Assembly: GCA_964519995.1 (NCBI GenBank)
Contig: CAZFLY010000094.1
Coordinates: forward strand, 1 to 8,117
DNA: 8,117 nucleotides
DNA from: CAZFLY01 sp964519995
Lineage (GTDB): Bacteria; Planctomycetota; Phycisphaerae; Sedimentisphaerales; Anaerobacaceae
Direction of reading: 5' to 3'
In this document: positions 6,744 to 8,117 of the stretch, in pieces
Layout of the letters: every line of letters begins with the position of its first letter
How positions within the stretch are numbered: position 1 is the stretch's first letter
Program-made: the position numbers and the translations under genes
The notes under the pieces: model-generated
The model's input: only the letters and a program-made list of their open reading frames with translations
Told to the model about the DNA's origin: nothing
The model's database searches: none

Positions 6744-7832
6744 ATGAAAATGAATATTGTTACTCGTAGGTGCCTGATAGCAATTTGTTCGATCATGACT
6801 ACTGCGGGGCTCACTTTCGGTGCTGACTCCCTGAACGAATCATCCATAAAGTTCCAATCGTGGCAAGTACCTCCTTATTTTGATTTAGCGCGCGTGGATG
6901 CTGTGGGTAAGGCCGTGGGTTTCTCAAAATGGCCACAAACGGATGCGCGACGTGTTGCCATCAGAATTGACAAGTCTTTGCTTACGCAACCTGATCTGGC
7001 CACACGAGAGGCAATTTCCTACGGTCAGGTTGAGTTTGATCAAGTTCCTGGATGCATGCTGAGCTGGTCATGCCAACGCCGCGAAAAAACTAACGAGCCC
7101 CTGCCCACGGAGCTTCCGCCCGAGCGCAAAGCAGAACTTCTGGAACATCTGTCCCCCGAAATACGAAAGGACCCTAATCTTGTTGCGAAATATCTAAAAC
7201 GGAAGCTGGAAAGATTCAGGGAGTTCAAGAGCTATCGCAGTGCTGGATCTCTGGATGTAGACCTATGTCTGGCACCAAGCTCGCGAGCCGCCCAGGAGTA
7301 TATGCTTGCCATGATGACTCCAAGTAGCATGGAGACAAAATACGTGGCTGCTACGTATCGTGGCGCCAAGCGGCCACAGGGCCTTGGTAACATAGGTTTT
7401 CTTACAGAATATAGAAAGAAGGATGACATACGGGTAAGATTTGTTCGCGACAATGTTTGTGTCAGAATATGGGGAAACGGATGTTTTGCCGAGGAGGTTT
7501 TGTCCCTTGCCCGAAAGATTGACGCGATGCTCGTTGTACAAACACCACTAACCTACGAACAGCTTCTGGCTCGAAGGCCATCGATTACAATAGCGCCAAG
7601 AGCAGAAAAAACTACCAGCGAAAGCCTAGTGAAAGTTTCTTATGATGTTTCAGCACCTGACGGCGGGGAGATTATTAAGGTCCAGGCTTATGTTGATGGC
7701 CAGAATACGTTGATCAAAGACGGGAAGATTCACATAAGAGACAAGAAGGGAAAGGTCAAAGTTAAGGTCATTGCAACTACAAGTGAATTGCTCATCAATA
7801 CATTCGAAAGGCAGTTGATTATAGACGAATGA
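6744..7832 (+). CDS. Secreted protein of unknown function
   Basis: A 362-residue protein that I do not recognise. Residues 1-27 form a Sec signal peptide (basic TRR, then CLIAICSIMTTAGLTF, GAD). The mature part starts with IKFQSWQVPPYFDLARVDAV. A charged helical segment rich in Lys, Arg and Glu lies at about 111-165 (PPERKAELLEHLSPEIRKDP). An alpha/beta segment at about 228-262 (DIRVRFVRDNVCVRIWGNG, then AEEVLSLARKIDAML) resembles a unit seen in many planctomycete secreted proteins, in which a strand pair read as no longer than VRFVRDNV precedes an ARKID helix. Residues about 280-360 look like a C-terminal Ig-like beta domain (VKVSYDVSAPDGGEIIKVQA). No catalytic motif is evident. It is probably the second gene of a unit with the transglutaminase-like gene. 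Confidence 0.7.
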   Translation: MKMNIVTRRCLIAICSIMTTAGLTFGADSLNESSIKFQSWQVPPYFDLARVDAVGKAVGFSKWPQTDARRVAIRIDKSLLTQPDLATREAISYGQVEFDQVPGCMLSWSCQRREKTNEPLPTELPPERKAELLEHLSPEIRKDPNLVAKYLKRKLERFREFKSYRSAGSLDVDLCLAPSSRAAQEYMLAMMTPSSMETKYVAATYRGAKRPQGLGNIGFLTEYRKKDDIRVRFVRDNVCVRIWGNGCFAEEVLSLARKIDAMLVVQTPLTYEQLLARRPSITIAPRAEKTTSESLVKVSYDVSAPDGGEIIKVQAYVDGQNTLIKDGKIHIRDKKGKVKVKVIATTSELLINTFERQLIIDE

Positions 7833-7901
7833 TTAGACGCTCACTTTTATAATATATTCGTGCGTAGCAAGAAGAGCTTTAGTTTACTTGTTGGTATAGC
7901 A

Positions 7902-7951
7902 ACAGCTTTCATAGGCTTGTAAAAGAGAGAAGCTGTCATATATAGTTTTTT
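7902..7951 (+). terminator. Weak terminator-like hairpin
   Basis: ACAGCTT (7902-7908) pairs perfectly with AAGCTGT (7930-7936) around a 21-base loop, and a T6 run (7946-7951) follows nine bases later. The stem is short and the T-run is displaced, so this is only a candidate end for the upstream transcript. A second small hairpin, TGTTG/CAACA (7889-7893 with 7900-7904), overlaps it. Confidence 0.3.
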
Positions 7952-7971
7952 CTATCGAACTAGTGTAAAAA

Positions 7972-7980
7972 TGTTATAAT
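7972..7980 (+). promoter_or_regulatory. Extended -10 promoter element TGTTATAAT
   Basis: A perfect TATAAT (7975-7980) preceded by TGT (7972-7974) gives the full extended -10 consensus. No good -35 is seen 17 bases upstream, which extended -10 promoters can do without. It points at the transposase frame that opens at 8013 and is probably the transposase promoter inside the left end of the insertion sequence. Confidence 0.55.
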
Positions 7981-8012
7981 ACCTTTGGTTCACGTTTTTG
8001 TGTCTTCGGTAG

Positions 8013-8117
8013 GAGGCACATCTTGACGGGCTGTTACCCAAAAGCATATTTTTAAGACCTTCCGAATCGCGACAAAATCTGCGAACCTACATCAAAGGGC
8101 AGCTTTCCGATCTGCCC
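8013..8117 (+). CDS. IS701-type transposase, N-terminal fragment (3' partial)
   Basis: The last 105 bases are open in one frame, ending SESRQNLRTYIKGQLSDLP. This matches the N-terminal signature of IS701-family DDE transposases (an acidic/Arg-Gln turn, then Y-x-x-G-Q-L-S-D-L-P, usually followed by RKxxEPIA). The enzyme would cut and move its own insertion sequence; the catalytic Asp/Asp/Glu residues lie beyond the window. The start is odd: an in-frame TAG sits at 8010-8012, and no ATG, GTG or TTG follows in this frame. A good AGGAGG (8011-8016) is placed 6 bases before a TTG (8023) in a different frame, which stops at 8053-8055. Either a -1 slip at the T5 run (8049-8053), a small mutation, or a CTG start (8031) would be needed. 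Confidence 0.6.

Larger units (their letters stand above)
7833..8012. mobile_element. Probable left end of an IS701-type insertion sequence
   Basis: This 180-base gap has no gene. Because the transposase fragment begins right after it, the left terminal repeat and target-site duplicate should lie inside it, most likely between 7850 and 7970. The exact border cannot be set because the right end is outside the window. Confidence 0.4.

Noticed and set aside
7848..7853. TATAAT after the last full gene
   Set aside because: No -35 element at a suitable distance and no TG extension; it lies in AT-rich sequence and no gene follows closely.

Overview
The window reads as accessory DNA from a bacterium of the Planctomycetota, most likely a Phycisphaerae/Sedimentisphaerales-type lineage. 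This is inferred from style: a PEP-CTERM anchor of the PEPATIWLIG type, a dockerin-like relic (VDFTDLQIMASHWL), TPR units with the IADYADHPDL / IADFADHPDL signature, and many secreted beta-rich proteins of low conservation. GC content looks moderate. All supported genes lie on the + strand.

Layout. (1) Left edge to 1775: the 3' part of a protein-arginine deiminase (PAD, peptidylarginine deiminase) homologue. It has a PAD_M-like Ig domain, the complete catalytic set (D176, H284, D286, C581, counting the TTG at 9 as residue 1) and an insertion of about 120 residues in the catalytic domain. (2) 1776-1927: intergenic, with a good sigma-70-like promoter and an AGGAGG site. (3) 1928-2602: a secreted PEP-CTERM protein (exosortase substrate). 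(4) 2642-3772: an exported HEAT-like alpha-helical repeat protein, probably in the same operon. (5) 3773-4106: a decayed stretch holding a stop-bounded dockerin-like fragment and the ruined 5' end of the next gene. (6) 4107-4886: a TPR protein whose repeat register starts upstream of its first ATG, so it is 5'-truncated. (7) 4901-6700: a secreted PKD / PAD_M-like / transglutaminase-like protein with a visible Cys-His-Asp triad. (8) 6744-7832: a secreted protein of unknown function. (9) 7833-8117: non-coding sequence with a weak terminator-like hairpin and a perfect extended -10 (TGTTATAAT), then the N-terminus of an IS701-type (DDE) transposase running off the right edge.

How the genes may work together. 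Genes 2-3 and genes 5-6 look like two short co-directional units with their own ribosome binding sites, all aimed at the cell envelope. The notable element is the PAD. It lies about 3 kb from a transglutaminase-fold protein that carries what looks like the same Ig module found in the PAD itself. An extracellular protein-modification function (arginine deimination plus cysteine-type transamidation or proteolysis) on surface proteins is possible, but this is inference from proximity and shared modules. The dockerin relic, the truncated TPR gene and the transposase show that the locus has been rearranged.
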